This document shows positions 1 through 10,300 of a DNA stretch of 64,000 nucleotides, piece by piece. The notes beneath the pieces were generated by a model, which had not been told where the DNA came from, ran no database searches, and was given only the letters and a program-made list of their open reading frames with translations. The DNA lies in the NCBI GenBank assembly GCA_015060835.1, contig SUXT01000003.1, positions 1 to 64,000 on the forward strand, in the 5' to 3' direction. The DNA comes from Bacteroidales bacterium. Lineage in GTDB: Bacteria > Bacteroidota > Bacteroidia > Bacteroidales > Bacteroidaceae. The position numbers were made by a program, and so were the translations under genes. How positions within the stretch are numbered: position 1 is the stretch's first letter; each line of letters opens with the position of its first letter.

Positions 1-127
1 GTGTACTTTTGCCCATGGTTATATTTTAAGTGTCGTAACTCAAAGATAACCAAAAAGGGCTGACAAACCAAATAGGTTGTCAGCCCTAAATTTTTAGGAG
101 TACCTTAAAGTTTACCGGACAGTAATA
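1..127. mobile_element. End of an insertion element (partial, runs off the window)
   Basis: Positions 111-127 match 16 of 17 bases of the right terminal inverted repeat of the element at 45507-45809 (core TTTACCGGACA, then TAATA). Everything to the left is therefore probably the interior of an element sharing these ends. No transposase can be recognised in the 110 bases available. The adjacent minus-strand membrane protein gene loses its reading frame exactly here, as expected for an insertion. The element family is not identified. Confidence 0.5.
56..87. terminator. Hairpin, probable bidirectional terminator
   Basis: An 11-bp perfect stem (AGGGCTGACAA with TTGTCAGCCCT) has a 10-base loop, with an A-rich flank on the left and a T-rich flank on the right. 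It probably ends transcription inside the insertion element. Confidence 0.5.
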
Positions 128-1184
128 CTATGGAATATATCGTTCCGTTGCGCACCGATTGGATATTCTCGAAAAGCAGATCCTCGGCAATATGCTTGCG
201 CAGCGAGCACAACAGATCGAGCTTTTCGCCCTTATCCATTTCGAGCAGGAATCGGCTCCAGCTCTCGTTGAGTATCACAACCACATTGGGACTCTTTTCA
301 ACACCTTTGGCTTTGTCAAAAATAGCATTTGCCACCTTCTCCCTGTTGTCGTTTCCCACAACCGGTGCAAGCGCAGCAGCCTCTATCGCTTCGTCGATAT
401 TGGCAAACCCAGCCTTGCGCAACAGATGCTCATCGCTCTGCAACATAAAGCTGTTCTTGCGCTCCTTGTATGCCTTTTTCAGCAGATATATAGCATTTGG
501 CACCGCCTGGTTTATATTGTCGTCGGTAGAGACCATAAAAGCCTCCACCTGCAATGTATATCGGGTAACAGAGCCACGCATGAAGACAAATGTCAATCCC
601 GCTATAAGCAGACACACCACTATCGCAGATGCAAGATTGCCCACACTGCCGCGCCTGCCGATGACTACACGTCCGATATATCTGCCGACGCAGAATATCA
701 GGAATGCGATAAAGAGTATTGCCGCAAGTATTCTGAAAACAGGATAGTCCTGCACCATCGTCTGCAACAGTCCTATCGGACCCTCGTCGAAGAAATCGAA
801 AAAGACCACATTGTAGCGGCTGCTGAAATTATCGAAGAAGAAAAATTCGGCACAGACAATTGCCGACAATATTGCATACATGACGGCAAAGTACCACCGC
901 ATTGCACCCTTCAGTCGCTCTACTGCCTGCTGCCGCTTGAAGAACGGCACTGCCAGGAGCGCCACAATCATCGGCAACGAAATATATGTTATTGCCTGCG
1001 CATCGAAGCGCCAGGCATTCCACAGAAAAAGGGGGAGCGAGTCGCTGTGTTGCAGCAAGGTATCCGCGGAGACCGTGTTTGCAAGATGCGCCACACGGGC
1101 AACGGCAAAAATCGCTATCCCCAACAACTGATACAGCCACAGCTGCATGTAGAGTGTCAACAGTGATATGGTAGTGTTTTTCAT
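105..1184 (-). pseudogene. Truncated LTA-synthase/sulfatase-like inner-membrane protein
   Basis: The 359-residue frame starts with several hydrophobic membrane segments (roughly residues 8-30, 50-80, 90-112, 148-170 and 182-203). A periplasmic linker follows, and then the beginning of an alkaline-phosphatase-superfamily domain (PNVVVILNES near residue 300), as in LTA-synthase-like and phosphoethanolamine-transferase-like enzymes. Such proteins need roughly 250-300 more residues of catalytic domain. Here the frame ends about 60 residues into it, with the last residues (SGKL) encoded by the terminal repeat of an insertion element. The first metal ligand region is present but the rest of the catalytic site is missing, so the product should be inactive. 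The remaining 3' part may lie to the left of the window. Substrate is unknown. Confidence 0.75.
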
Positions 1185-1200
1185 AGAAATGCTAATTTTT

Positions 1201-1389
1201 AGAAGCTGTTTGAATTTTATTAGAAAATAATTCTATATTTGCGCTGTTCATTTCGGCTTATTTGAGTCTATTTTGGCATCTTTTCTTTCTTATTTTTTGG
1301 AAATAGCCCGCTATTCCCTGCAAAACAACAAAGAAAATCTACTCAAAATACCTCTCAAATAATTCCGAAATAAAATTCAAACAGCTTCT
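1201..1389. repeat. 189-bp MITE-like element, copy 1
   Basis: The ends are inverted repeats of about 20 bases (AGAAGCTGTTTGAATTTTAT and its complement). A nearly identical copy of the same 189-bp length lies in opposite orientation at 22873-23061. There is no coding capacity. Size, terminal inverted repeats and dispersal fit a miniature inverted-repeat transposable element. No clear target duplication is visible. Confidence 0.75.
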
Positions 1390-1527
1390 TAGAAGATTGC
1401 AAATATATAGCTTTATTTCCGATTATAAAATTTCGTAGCAAGCTGCAAATAGGCGAATGTTTAAAAATTCTTATTTATTTGAATTTGGAGAGGGCTACAT
1501 AGGCGATATTCCAAAAAACTTGCTTTC

Positions 1528-1559
1528 TTTGCAATTGTAAACGTGCGTATATGCGTTTG
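1528..1559 (+). promoter_or_regulatory. Bacteroidota-type promoter of rnr
   Basis: A -33 TTTG (1528-1531) lies exactly 20 bases before TGCGTTTG (1552-1559), a one-mismatch form of the TAnnTTTG -7 box. The rnr start codon follows 28 bases downstream. Confidence 0.5.
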
Positions 1560-1587
1560 CACATAAAGAAACCTAAAATTTAAAGCT

Positions 1588-3729
1588 ATGGCAAAGAAAG
1601 CAGACAAGGTATCCAACCGCATAACCAAGAAACAACTGTTGGAACTGTTAATAGATTTTTTCAACAGTCATCAAGATGACACATTCAATGCCCGCGACAT
1701 ATTCGCAGGATTAGGAATAAAATCGACCTCAGTAAAAGGCCTCTGCATGCGTCTGCTCGACGACCTTGTCTTCGACGGCTACCTTGTTGAGCCGACGATG
1801 AACAGATACCGTCTTGCCAACAAAAGCTCCATAGTAACCGGCACATTCAAGCGCAGCAGCGACGGATACAACCTCGTCTACCCCGACGACGACAGCGAAC
1901 CGATAGTAATCGCCGACCACAAGACAGCCCATGCCCTCAACGACGACTATGTGCGCGTAACCCTCTATGCCCACCGTCGCGGACGCGGACGTGAAGGCGA
2001 GATTATAGAGATAATCAAACGCGCCCACGACACCTTCGTCGGCATACTGCGTGTGCAGAAACACTACGCTTTTCTGATGACCGAAAGCCGAGTGATGCAC
2101 ACCGACATATTCATTCCCCGCGACCAGCTCAAAGGCGGAAAATCGGGCGACAAGGCAGTCGTCAAGCTCACAGAATGGCCCGCCGAAAGCCGCAACCCAA
2201 TAGGCAAGGTGATAGACGTGCTCGGCCCCACAGGCGACAACGACACCGAGATGAATGCCATCCTCGCCGAGTTTGGTCTGCCATACGTATATCCCATCGC
2301 AGTGGAGACGGCAGCCAACAAATTGCAGACAGAGATAACAAAAGAAGAGATTGCCCGCCGCGAGGACTTCCGCGAGGTAACCACCTTCACCATAGACCCC
2401 GAAGACGCAAAGGACTTCGACGACGCGCTGTCGGTGCGCCCCCTCTCGGACGGACTTTGGGAAATAGGTGTACACATAGCCGACGTGTCGCACTACGTAA
2501 CCGAAGGCAGCGTCATCGACAAAGAGGCATTCAAGCGTGCCACCTCCATCTACCTTGTAGACCGCACCATACCCATGCTGCCCGAAAAGCTATGCAACAA
2601 CCTCTGCTCACTGCGCCCCGACGAAGACAAGCTCACCTACTCGGTCGTATTCACCATGAACGACAAAGCCGAAGTGAAAAAAGCACGCATCTGCCGCACC
2701 ATCATACGCAGCAACCGCCGCTTTACCTACGAAGAGGTGCAAGAGATACTCACCGCCGGCAAAGGCGAATACAGCGAAGAGCTCGGCCTGCTCAACCGCA
2801 TGGCACAGACCATGCGCGAAAAACGCTTCGCCTCGGGAGCCATAGACTTCCAGCAAGCCGAGGTACACTTCCGCCTCGACGAGAACGGGAAGCCGTTATC
2901 GGTCTACTTCTCCGAGAGCAACGAGTCGCACCAGCTCATTGAGGAGTTCATGCTGCTCGCCAACCGCACCGTAGCCGAGACAATAGGCAAAAAGACAGCC
3001 AACAACACCCCAAAGACCTTTGTCTACCGCGTACACGACCAGCCCGACCTCGAGAAGCTCACAGTCCTCTCGCGTTTCGTTGCCAAGCTCGGCTACAAGA
3101 TGCGCGGCACCGGACGCGGCAACACAGCATCGTCGCTCAACAACCTGCTGCGCGACATCAAAGGACAGAAAGAGCAGAACGTCATCGAACAAATCTCCCT
3201 GCGCACCATGCAGAAGGCCAAATACTCCACACAGAACATCGGACACTTCGGCCTTGCATTCAAATACTACACCCACTTCACCTCACCCATACGCCGCTAT
3301 CCCGACCTGATGGTACACCGCCTGCTCGACCGCTACCTCACACAAGGTTCACGCTCGGCAAACGCAGCCAAGTTCGAGACCTTCTGCGAGCACTGCTCTG
3401 CACAGGAGCAGGTGGCAGCCAATGCCGAACGCGCCAGCATCAAATACAAGCAGGTGGAGTTCATGACCGAACACATCGACGAAGAATTCGATGCAGTGAT
3501 AAGCGGTGTAACCGAATGGGGCATATATGCCGAAATCATCGAGAACAAATGCGAAGGAATGATACCCCTGCGCACCCTCGAAGACGACTACTACGAATAC
3601 GACGAAGCCAACTACTGCCTTGTAGGACGTCGCCACCACCGCAAATACACCATAGGCGACCCGCTGCGCATACGCATAGTACGCGCCAACCTCGAACGCA
3701 AACAATTGGACTTCGAAATAGCAGAATGA
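1588..3729 (+). CDS. rnr: Ribonuclease R (VacB/RNase II family 3'-5' exoribonuclease)
   Basis: This 713-residue protein degrades structured RNA from the 3' end in the cytoplasm and takes part in mRNA decay and rRNA quality control. Domain order is the usual one: an N-terminal winged helix (about 10-75), cold-shock-like RNA-binding regions (80-230), the RNB catalytic domain (250-580) and a C-terminal S1 domain (630-712). The RNB signature is intact, with catalytic aspartates D270, D276, D278 and D279 in the spacing of the RNase II family. The length is normal for Bacteroidota RNase R. The start at 1588 follows a promoter and begins a lysine-rich N-terminus. The stop codon overlaps the next gene (ATGA), suggesting translational coupling. 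Confidence 0.95.
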   Translation: MAKKADKVSNRITKKQLLELLIDFFNSHQDDTFNARDIFAGLGIKSTSVKGLCMRLLDDLVFDGYLVEPTMNRYRLANKSSIVTGTFKRSSDGYNLVYPDDDSEPIVIADHKTAHALNDDYVRVTLYAHRRGRGREGEIIEIIKRAHDTFVGILRVQKHYAFLMTESRVMHTDIFIPRDQLKGGKSGDKAVVKLTEWPAESRNPIGKVIDVLGPTGDNDTEMNAILAEFGLPYVYPIAVETAANKLQTEITKEEIARREDFREVTTFTIDPEDAKDFDDALSVRPLSDGLWEIGVHIADVSHYVTEGSVIDKEAFKRATSIYLVDRTIPMLPEKLCNNLCSLRPDEDKLTYSVVFTMNDKAEVKKARICRTIIRSNRRFTYEEVQEILTAGKGEYSEELGLLNRMAQTMREKRFASGAIDFQQAEVHFRLDENGKPLSVYFSESNESHQLIEEFMLLANRTVAETIGKKTANNTPKTFVYRVHDQPDLEKLTVLSRFVAKLGYKMRGTGRGNTASSLNNLLRDIKGQKEQNVIEQISLRTMQKAKYSTQNIGHFGLAFKYYTHFTSPIRRYPDLMVHRLLDRYLTQGSRSANAAKFETFCEHCSAQEQVAANAERASIKYKQVEFMTEHIDEEFDAVISGVTEWGIYAEIIENKCEGMIPLRTLEDDYYEYDEANYCLVGRRHHRKYTIGDPLRIRIVRANLERKQLDFEIAE

Positions 3730-4112
3730 TGAAAGACAAAGGCTACAAGACACAGCAATACGACGGTCCCGTAAAACGCTTCTGCCAAACACTCGACCTG
3801 AAGGACAACCCCGAGCTGATAGCCGAATACCGTCGTCGACACAGCGAGGGCGAAGCATGGAGCGAGATAATCGAAGGCATACGACAAGTAGGCATACTCG
3901 AAATGGAGATATACCTTGTGGGCACCCGCCTCTTCATGATAGTGGAGACACCGCTCGACTTTGACTGGGACAGCGCAATGGCACGTCTTTCCACACTGCC
4001 CCGACAGCAGGAGTGGGAGGACTATATGTCAGAGTTCCAGGCTGCAGAGAAAGGGGCATCGTCCGACGAAAAATGGCGCATGATGGAGAGAATTTTCCAT
4101 CTGTATGAATAA
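3726..4112 (+). CDS. L-rhamnose mutarotase family protein (DUF718)
   Basis: The 128-residue protein resembles the RhaM/DUF718 family of small dimeric ferredoxin-like sugar mutarotases. Recognisable parts are the N-terminal KRFCQTLDL strand, a YRRRH segment, a central IRQVGI-EMEIYL strand and an LFMIVE strand. The start overlaps the rnr stop as ATGA at 3726, and an alternative ATG lies one codon later. The longer open frame upstream is only the shadow of rnr. No rhamnose genes are nearby, so the substrate is uncertain. The overlap means it is translated with RNase R. A plain mutarotase role would be unexpected in this position. Confidence 0.8.
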   Translation: MMKDKGYKTQQYDGPVKRFCQTLDLKDNPELIAEYRRRHSEGEAWSEIIEGIRQVGILEMEIYLVGTRLFMIVETPLDFDWDSAMARLSTLPRQQEWEDYMSEFQAAEKGASSDEKWRMMERIFHLYE

Positions 4113-4130
4113 AATGCGTTAATAGCTTTT

Positions 4131-4323
4131 AGAAGTTGTTTCGCAAAACAAACTGAAAGAGCTGTCCCTCGTTAAGGGGGACGAGAGAGTTTTTCCACGG
4201 AAAAAATCTCGGAGGGGGTTCTAAACCTAACGGAATGCAATAAAACAAGCAACGAAGAAGAACCCCTCCGTCTTCAAAAACATATGTTTTTGAATCCACC
4301 TCCCCTTTAAGGGCAGGAACTTT
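4131..4323. repeat. Dispersed palindromic intergenic repeat, copy C
   Basis: The main body (4161-4323) runs from GCTGTCCCTCGTTAAGGGGG to CCCCTTTAAGGGCAGGAAC. It contains inner arms (GGAGGGGGTTC and GAACCCCTCCG) that also occur at 6523-6689 and 13941-14358. It begins with AGAAGTTGTTT, similar to the end of the 189-bp MITE. It is not coding. It lies between the rnr pair and the two-component genes. Confidence 0.7.
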
Positions 4324-4347
4324 AAAATTTGCAAAAAGACAACAACT

Positions 4348-5025
4348 ATGAAGATACTGATTATAGAAGACGACGACTCCTTGCGCGAAATTATAACCCG
4401 CGGCCTGCTCAACGAAGGCTACATAGTAGAGACCGCAGCAAACTACTCCGACGCCAACGACAAGATAGCCGGATACAGCTACGACTGCATACTGCTCGAC
4501 ATAATGCTGCCCGACGGCAACGGACTGCGCCTGCTCGAACATATAAAATCACTGAAGAAACGCGACCACATAATAATAATATCGGCACGCGACTCGCTCG
4601 ACGACAAAGTAACCGGACTCGACCTCGGTGCCGACGACTACCTCGCCAAACCGTTCTACATGGCAGAGCTGTCGGCACGCATCAAGAGCATACTGCGCCG
4701 CAGCGCAAATGCCGACGGCAACAAGCTGAAAGCCGGCAACATCACACTCGACCTCACAGGGCGCAGCGTAGATGTCGGCGGCAAGGAGATTGCACTGCTG
4801 AAGAAAGAGTACGACATACTGCTCTACTTCCTGCAACGCCCCAACCACATAGTAGACAAGGCACTGCTCGCCGAGTCGGTGTGGGGCGACTACATAGACA
4901 CAGCCGACAACTTCGACTTCATATACGCACAAGTGAAGAACCTGCGCAAGAAGCTTGACGCAGCCGGAGCTACCCTGACCATAAAAGCCGTCTACGGATT
5001 CGGCTACAAGCTTGCCGAGAAATAA
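4348..5025 (+). CDS. OmpR-family response regulator
   Basis: A 225-residue cytoplasmic transcription factor. The receiver domain (1-115) has the acidic pocket D8-D10, the phospho-acceptor D51 (LLDIMLPDG), S79 and K101 in an AKPF motif. A winged-helix DNA-binding domain (about 128-223) follows, ending in VYGFGYKLAEK, typical of the OmpR/PhoB class. The partner histidine kinase starts 11 bases downstream, so the two form a two-component operon. The signal and target genes cannot be read from sequence. A palindromic repeat occupies the region just upstream. Confidence 0.92.
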   Translation: MKILIIEDDDSLREIITRGLLNEGYIVETAANYSDANDKIAGYSYDCILLDIMLPDGNGLRLLEHIKSLKKRDHIIIISARDSLDDKVTGLDLGADDYLAKPFYMAELSARIKSILRRSANADGNKLKAGNITLDLTGRSVDVGGKEIALLKKEYDILLYFLQRPNHIVDKALLAESVWGDYIDTADNFDFIYAQVKNLRKKLDAAGATLTIKAVYGFGYKLAEK

Positions 5026-5036
5026 CCCATCGAACC

Positions 5037-6308
5037 ATGAAACTATTCCACCGCGTAATACTGACACTCGCCATAGGACTGTTGCCCGTGATGGCACTAT
5101 GGTCGTTGCTCTTCTACTACGGGATGGTAGGCGAGATAAACGACGAGACCGACGATGCCCTCAGCGACTATGCCCAGCTGATAATGCGCCGCGCACTTGT
5201 GGGCGCCCCCCTGCCACAACCCGACAACGGCTCCAACAACAGCTACTCCATCGTCCCCGTCAGCGAAGAATACGTAAGGAACAACCCACAGATAACCTTC
5301 TACGACGAAATGGTCTACATACCCGAAAAGGAAGAGACCGAGCCCGCCCGCGTACTAAAGACCATATACCGCGATGGCGAAGGACAGCACTACGAATTGC
5401 AGGTAGCAACCCCCACCTTCGAGCGCAAAGACCTGCTCGAAACCGTAGCCTACAACATACTCGGGCTCTACGCAGTGCTCATGCTCACAATACTGGCAGT
5501 CGTATCCATAGTCTACTACCTGAATATGCGCCCGCTCTACACCCTGCTCAAACGCCTCGACAAATACCGCCCCGGCACAAAAAGCACAAATTTCACCGAC
5601 ACAACCACAGTAGTGGAATTCCGCAAACTCAACGACGCAGTACAGAAAGCAATGGAACGTGCCGAATACTACTTCGACAGGCAGAACAGCTTCATAGGCA
5701 ACGCCTCGCACGAACTCCAGACTCCGCTCGCCATCCTGGGTGCCCGCCTCGAATGGCTCATGAACAGCGACACACTGAGCGAAGAACAGATGACAGAGAT
5801 AATAAAGATGCGGCAATCCCTCTCGCGTCTTGTACGCCTCAACCGCACACTGCTTCTGCTGTCGAAGATAGAGAACGGACAGTTCCCCGAAACAACCGAA
5901 GTAGATGTCGCAGCCATCATACGCGAAAGCATGGAGACCTACTGCGAAATTTACGCCGAGCGGGGAATATTTTGCAAGACAGAACTTCCCGAGAAATTCA
6001 TTGTAATGATGAACGAATCACTCGCCACCACACTCATAGGCAACCTGCTGAAAAACAGTTTCGTGCACAACAGCAACGGAGGATGTGTAAAAGTATCCAT
6101 CGACGGCAACACCCTCTCAGTGGCAAACAGCGGCAAAGAGCCGCTCGATGCCTCACGCATCTTCGAGCGCTTCTACCACAAGGGCAACAGCGACAGCACC
6201 GGACTCGGCTTGCCACTCGTAAGCTCCATAGCCGAGAGATACGGCACAAAAGTAGAGTACAGCTTCGCCGACGGAATGCACCGCTTCTCAATAAAATTCA
6301 TGCAATAG
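5037..6308 (+). CDS. Sensor histidine kinase
   Basis: This 423-residue inner-membrane kinase has a first membrane helix at about 7-28, a periplasmic sensor region of about 110 residues, and a second helix at about 145-165. A HAMP-like linker and the HisKA dimerisation helix follow, with phospho-accepting H225 in an ASHELQTPL motif. The HATPase_c domain occupies about 310-420, with an N-box (LLKNSFVHNS) and a G-box (STGLGLPLVSSIAERYG). It pairs with the response regulator immediately upstream. It is a classical HPK1-type kinase, not a hybrid, and the ligand is unknown. A strong hairpin follows directly and ends the operon. Confidence 0.92.
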   Translation: MKLFHRVILTLAIGLLPVMALWSLLFYYGMVGEINDETDDALSDYAQLIMRRALVGAPLPQPDNGSNNSYSIVPVSEEYVRNNPQITFYDEMVYIPEKEETEPARVLKTIYRDGEGQHYELQVATPTFERKDLLETVAYNILGLYAVLMLTILAVVSIVYYLNMRPLYTLLKRLDKYRPGTKSTNFTDTTTVVEFRKLNDAVQKAMERAEYYFDRQNSFIGNASHELQTPLAILGARLEWLMNSDTLSEEQMTEIIKMRQSLSRLVRLNRTLLLLSKIENGQFPETTEVDVAAIIRESMETYCEIYAERGIFCKTELPEKFIVMMNESLATTLIGNLLKNSFVHNSNGGCVKVSIDGNTLSVANSGKEPLDASRIFERFYHKGNSDSTGLGLPLVSSIAERYGTKVEYSFADGMHRFSIKFMQ

Positions 6309-6310
6309 AT

Positions 6311-6358
6311 AATCAAGCTGAGGTGAACACTTATATTTGTGTTCACCTCAGCTTGATT
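6311..6358 (+). terminator. 20-bp hairpin terminator after the two-component operon
   Basis: A perfect 20-bp stem (6311-6330 with 6339-6358) has an 8-base loop and begins just two bases after the kinase stop codon. The following sequence is AT-rich. Confidence 0.8.
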
Positions 6359-6450
6359 TATAATTAATGATTATCAAACTTATTACCTAAAATGCAACGT
6401 TGCATTGCAATGTCGGTGGAAATAAGTAACTTGAAAAGTTGTCCCACTTT

Positions 6451-6752
6451 AAGCTAATCTTTGGACACATCTTTCAGTTTTTATATTTCGCTAATCTCTT
6501 CAAAATAAGAAACTTAAAAAAAGCTGTCCCTCTTAAAGGGGGACGAGAACTTTTTTCCGAGAAAAAAGTTCGGAGGGGGTTCTTAACCCATCGTACTACA
6601 ATAAACCATACTACGCGAGGAAAACCCCTCCGTCTTCAAAAAACTTTGTTTTTTGAATCCACCTCCCCTTTAAGGGCAGGAACTTTTTAGAATAGTTTTT
6701 TATCCATTGAAGGATGGGGTTGTACTTTTTAGGTATAATATCGCATAATCAT
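6451..6752. repeat. Mosaic intergenic repeat, copy A
   Basis: This block is closely matched at 13869-14420, both in its left part (AAGCTAATCTTTGGACACAT onwards) and its right part (ending in GGTATAATATCGCATAATCAT). The core 6523-6689 has imperfect inverted outer arms (CCCTCTTAAAGGGGG and CCCCTTTAAGGGCAGG) and inner arms rich in G and C runs. An 83-codon open frame within it is repeat-derived and not considered a gene. Confidence 0.75.
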
Positions 6753-6784
6753 TTATAATTATTAGTGTTTGGTATTTTTTTATC

Positions 6785-6935
6785 CTGTCCATCCGCATTT
6801 GCAATGCGGATGCTTTGAGTATCAGCATTTACAATGCGCTAATATAATCCAAGAACATACATAAACGAAGACTGAAGTACATAGATTCATAATAGGTATT
6901 ATTTTAAGCGCATCACAGATGCTTATACTCAATAC
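6785..6935. repeat. REP-like palindrome cluster, copy 1
   Basis: It contains a hairpin CATCCGCATT-TGC-AATGCGGATG (6790-6812), a second palindrome around GCATTTACAATGC, and an AAGCGCATC-GATGCTT element (6904-6923). The same series occurs in reverse orientation at 63651-63800. It is non-coding. It may act in mRNA 3'-end stability or as a relic of transposition. Confidence 0.65.
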
Positions 6936-6963
6936 TTCGCGTTGCAAACTCGAAGGGACGGGG

Positions 6964-7097
6964 GGAGTGCCGAGCTTGTGAGGCTTAGCAGGGCGAGGGA
7001 GTTCCAATCATAGACCTAACTTTGTCTTAATAAAGAATGGGGGCTTGTAGCCACTTAAATATTGAATTTTAAACGACTTAAATACGTATACCGGACA
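6964..7097. repeat. Remnant of the terminal-repeat element, right end only
   Basis: These 134 bases align with the right part of the 303-bp element at 45669-45803, from GGAGTGCCGAG through GAATTTTAAAC to the terminal ACCGGACA. The left inverted repeat is absent, so this is a decayed or solo end. The region 7098-7380 holds only the leader of the next gene. Confidence 0.6.
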
Positions 7098-7307
7098 TTC
7101 ATGGTTTTGACTACATTTTTTCCAACGAATCCGCGCAGTTAGTGTACACTTTTTCAATGAAAAGATTGGGGAGTTGCACTATCTTTAGATTACCAATTTA
7201 TAGAACCTCCCGCAAGTGAATGCAGGTAAACCTCCATCCATAACGAACAAAGCATATTTTCTACAGAAGCTATTACTATTTTATTATGAATTTACCAAAA
7301 AAACAAT

Positions 7308-7315
7308 TATTTTTG
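7308..7315 (+). promoter_or_regulatory. -7 promoter box of the papain-like peptidase gene
   Basis: TATTTTTG matches the Bacteroidota TAnnTTTG box and lies 65 bases before the start codon. A clear -33 TTTG is not visible. Confidence 0.4.
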
Positions 7316-7380
7316 CAACGTATAAGTACATTGGCAAAAACCGCAACTATTCATCGCACAATATTTTCAACAACAATACA

Positions 7381-10300
7381 ATGAAAAAGATTCTACTTAT
7401 GGCATTATGCCTTGTGTCGGCACTCTTTGCAACGGCACAGATCGAAGATTACACCTTGCCCGACGGCAAAGTAATCAAGGTAGACCGCAGCGTCTTCCCC
7501 GATTTCAAGTACGACGAAACGCCCAAGCCACAGCCTGCCGAGTATGTGGCACGCCGCAAGGCACGCGCAAAACAGGGAAAAATAAAGCTGCCGCCATATG
7601 TCTACAACGGCGAGAGCAAATACTTCCCCCCCATCTTCAACCAGGATGGTGGTTCTTGTGGCTCGGCACAGAGCATCGGCTATATGTTCACCCATGAAAT
7701 GTGCTGCTACCGCGACCTCGACGCATCACAGCCCGAGAACCAGTACCCCACACACTTCACATGGTTGCTCGCCTATCAGCCCGTCACAGCCGAAGGTTTA
7801 GTACAAACCGTTGGTGTACCCAATGTACCCACATACGGCGGTCGCACCTACAGCCGACTCTTCGGTGCCCAGACACACGACGACCCCGACTACGGCTGGA
7901 TGCAAGGCTACGACAAATGGTACAGCGCCATGTGGAACAAAGTAGCACACGACATAACCTTTGCCCCCACCAACACAGCCGAAGGTCAGCGCGAGCTCAA
8001 AGAGTGGCTCTACAACCACAGTGGCGATGAGACCATGCACGGAGGAGGTGTTGCCGGTATCGGAGTAGCCGCATACGGTACATGGGGGTCAATCCCCACC
8101 ACCGACGCCAACAAGGCAGCCGGTGTAAACGGCAAGAAATATGTAAAGGCATGGGGCGATGTATACAACCACGCAGTAACCATCTGCGGATACGACGACC
8201 GCATAGAGTTCGACCTTGACGGAGACGGTAACATAGGCGAAGTAGCCGAAAACGAAGTAGGCGCATGGATTATCGCCAACTCATGGGGTAACGGCTGGGA
8301 GAACAAAGGCTTCATATACTGCCCCTACAAATATTGCTATGCAGTGGGCAAGAACTCAATGGTATGGACTCCCGGCGCACACATCATACGCAAAGACTAC
8401 CGTCCTTTGCGCACTATTAAACTGCTTATGGACTACACCCACCGCAGCGAAATATCACTCAGTGCAGGCGTTTCTGAGGATCTCAACGCCACAAAGCCCG
8501 ACATAAGCGTAGGTTTCGACCACTTCCTTAACCACGGCAACACATTGGGCGCCAACCCCGCACCCGAAGTACCCATGCTCGGACGCTGGGCAGACGGAAT
8601 GCACCACGAGCCCATGGAGTTCGGATACGACCTTACCGACCTCACAGCGAAAGCAGACCGTACAAAACCCCTCAAATACTTCTTCATTGTAAGAACAAAA
8701 GAGGGTTCCATAGGAAAGGGACACATCCACAAAGCATCCATCATCAACTACGAAATCGAGAATGAAGGATTGGAAATACCTTTCGCCGAAACAAATGTAG
8801 AGATAGTCGACAGTGTCCGCGAAACAATCATCAGCGTGATAGTTCCCGGCGAACAGTTCTACCCTGCAACAAACCTCACATTAAACAACGGCAAGCTATC
8901 TTGGGATGCACCCCGCACATCGAGTCTCACACTTACAGGATACAACATTTACGACAAGGAAACAATTATAGCACAACTGTCGGCCGAGGAAAAGGAATTC
9001 ACAGTCGACAACACTGCTGAGGGTCCCTTCACTGTAAAAGCCATATATCAGGCAGGCAAATACAAGATGGAGTCAACCCCCTCGAACAAGGCAGTATTGA
9101 TGAAGGAACTCCCCTCACACGACACCAACAAAGTGACAATGTTCTACAGAGGAGGACTCACTGTCCCCAATGTCTTCCCCAAATCTGTTGACAAAGCCAC
9201 AATCGAGTTCTGCATACTCAGCACAAACAATGCGAACTACAGCCACCAGATCGGTCCGGGTTGGGGTAAATTCCTCTTCCACAACAACTCAAACGGAACA
9301 CTTACCGTAGGATGGGACAACAACAAGGAGAACCGTCTCGACATAAGCAATATATTTGCCAGCACCACCAAATGGTATCACATAGCCATTGTCATCGACT
9401 CCAACATACTCACCCTCTATGTAAACGGCATCAAGAGAGGACAGTTGAACTCATCCACATGTTCAGGCCTTTCTGGATTCGGTGATTTAGAGTTCGGACG
9501 CACAGGCGACAACCAGTGCTGGGACGGTGGAATCGACGAGATACGCATCTGGAACAGAGCACTCACCAACGACGAGATACGCCAGAACATGCGCACCCCC
9601 ATCGTGAAGCCCGCAATGCAGAACGACCTTCTTGTCTACATTCCCATGGAAACCATAAATGTAAACGGCAAAATCCTGTTACGCGACTGGGCAGGAGGAA
9701 AGCACGCAATTCCACACTCTATCGGCACATGGGAGACAAGAGAAGACGAAGGAATATTCTCGACTAAGCCCCGCAAGCCCACCCTCACCATTGTCGATGA
9801 AGACAGCACACACCTTGAAGGTCTCCCCTTCAATCTTAAAGCAATTGCTGCTTTGAGCGCAACCGACTGGACATGGTCGGCACCCGGCTCCACCACACCC
9901 GAGGCACAGGGCACAAGCCCCACATTCAAATACCCCGAAGCAGGAACCTACACAGTTACCTGTACTACAATATTTGCAACCGGCGACACACTGACAGCAA
10001 GCAAAGATGTGAATATTGTCAAAGGAAAAGCACCCGTGGCAGCCTTCGACATCCTTGACGACACATTGCCCGCCGGCGACAGATTCAGCTTCATCAACCG
10101 TAGCGAAGGTGATGCCTGCGTCTACAGTTGGAGTATGCCCGGCGCCGATATTGAAGAGATTGGAGGAACCAACGCCACAGCCCTCTATCCCACTTTCGGA
10201 ACATTTGCCGTTACACTGACTGCAACCAACTCATTCGGCAGCAGCAGCGTTACACACGAAGTTACCGTAGAGGAGTCGGCACCCGAAGCCCGCTTCGACA

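Noticed and set aside
5012-6367. 451-codon frame in another phase over the histidine kinase
   Set aside because: The kinase frame has all expected motifs. The alternative is arginine- and histidine-rich, typical of an out-of-phase reading.
6439-6690. 83-codon frame in the intergenic repeat
   Set aside because: It is formed by repeat sequence that occurs, with insertions, at 13869-14420, and has no independent protein character.
7216-7380. Upstream extension of the papain-like peptidase
   Set aside because: It would place 55 residues ahead of a perfect signal peptide and crosses the promoter box, so the start at 7381 is used.
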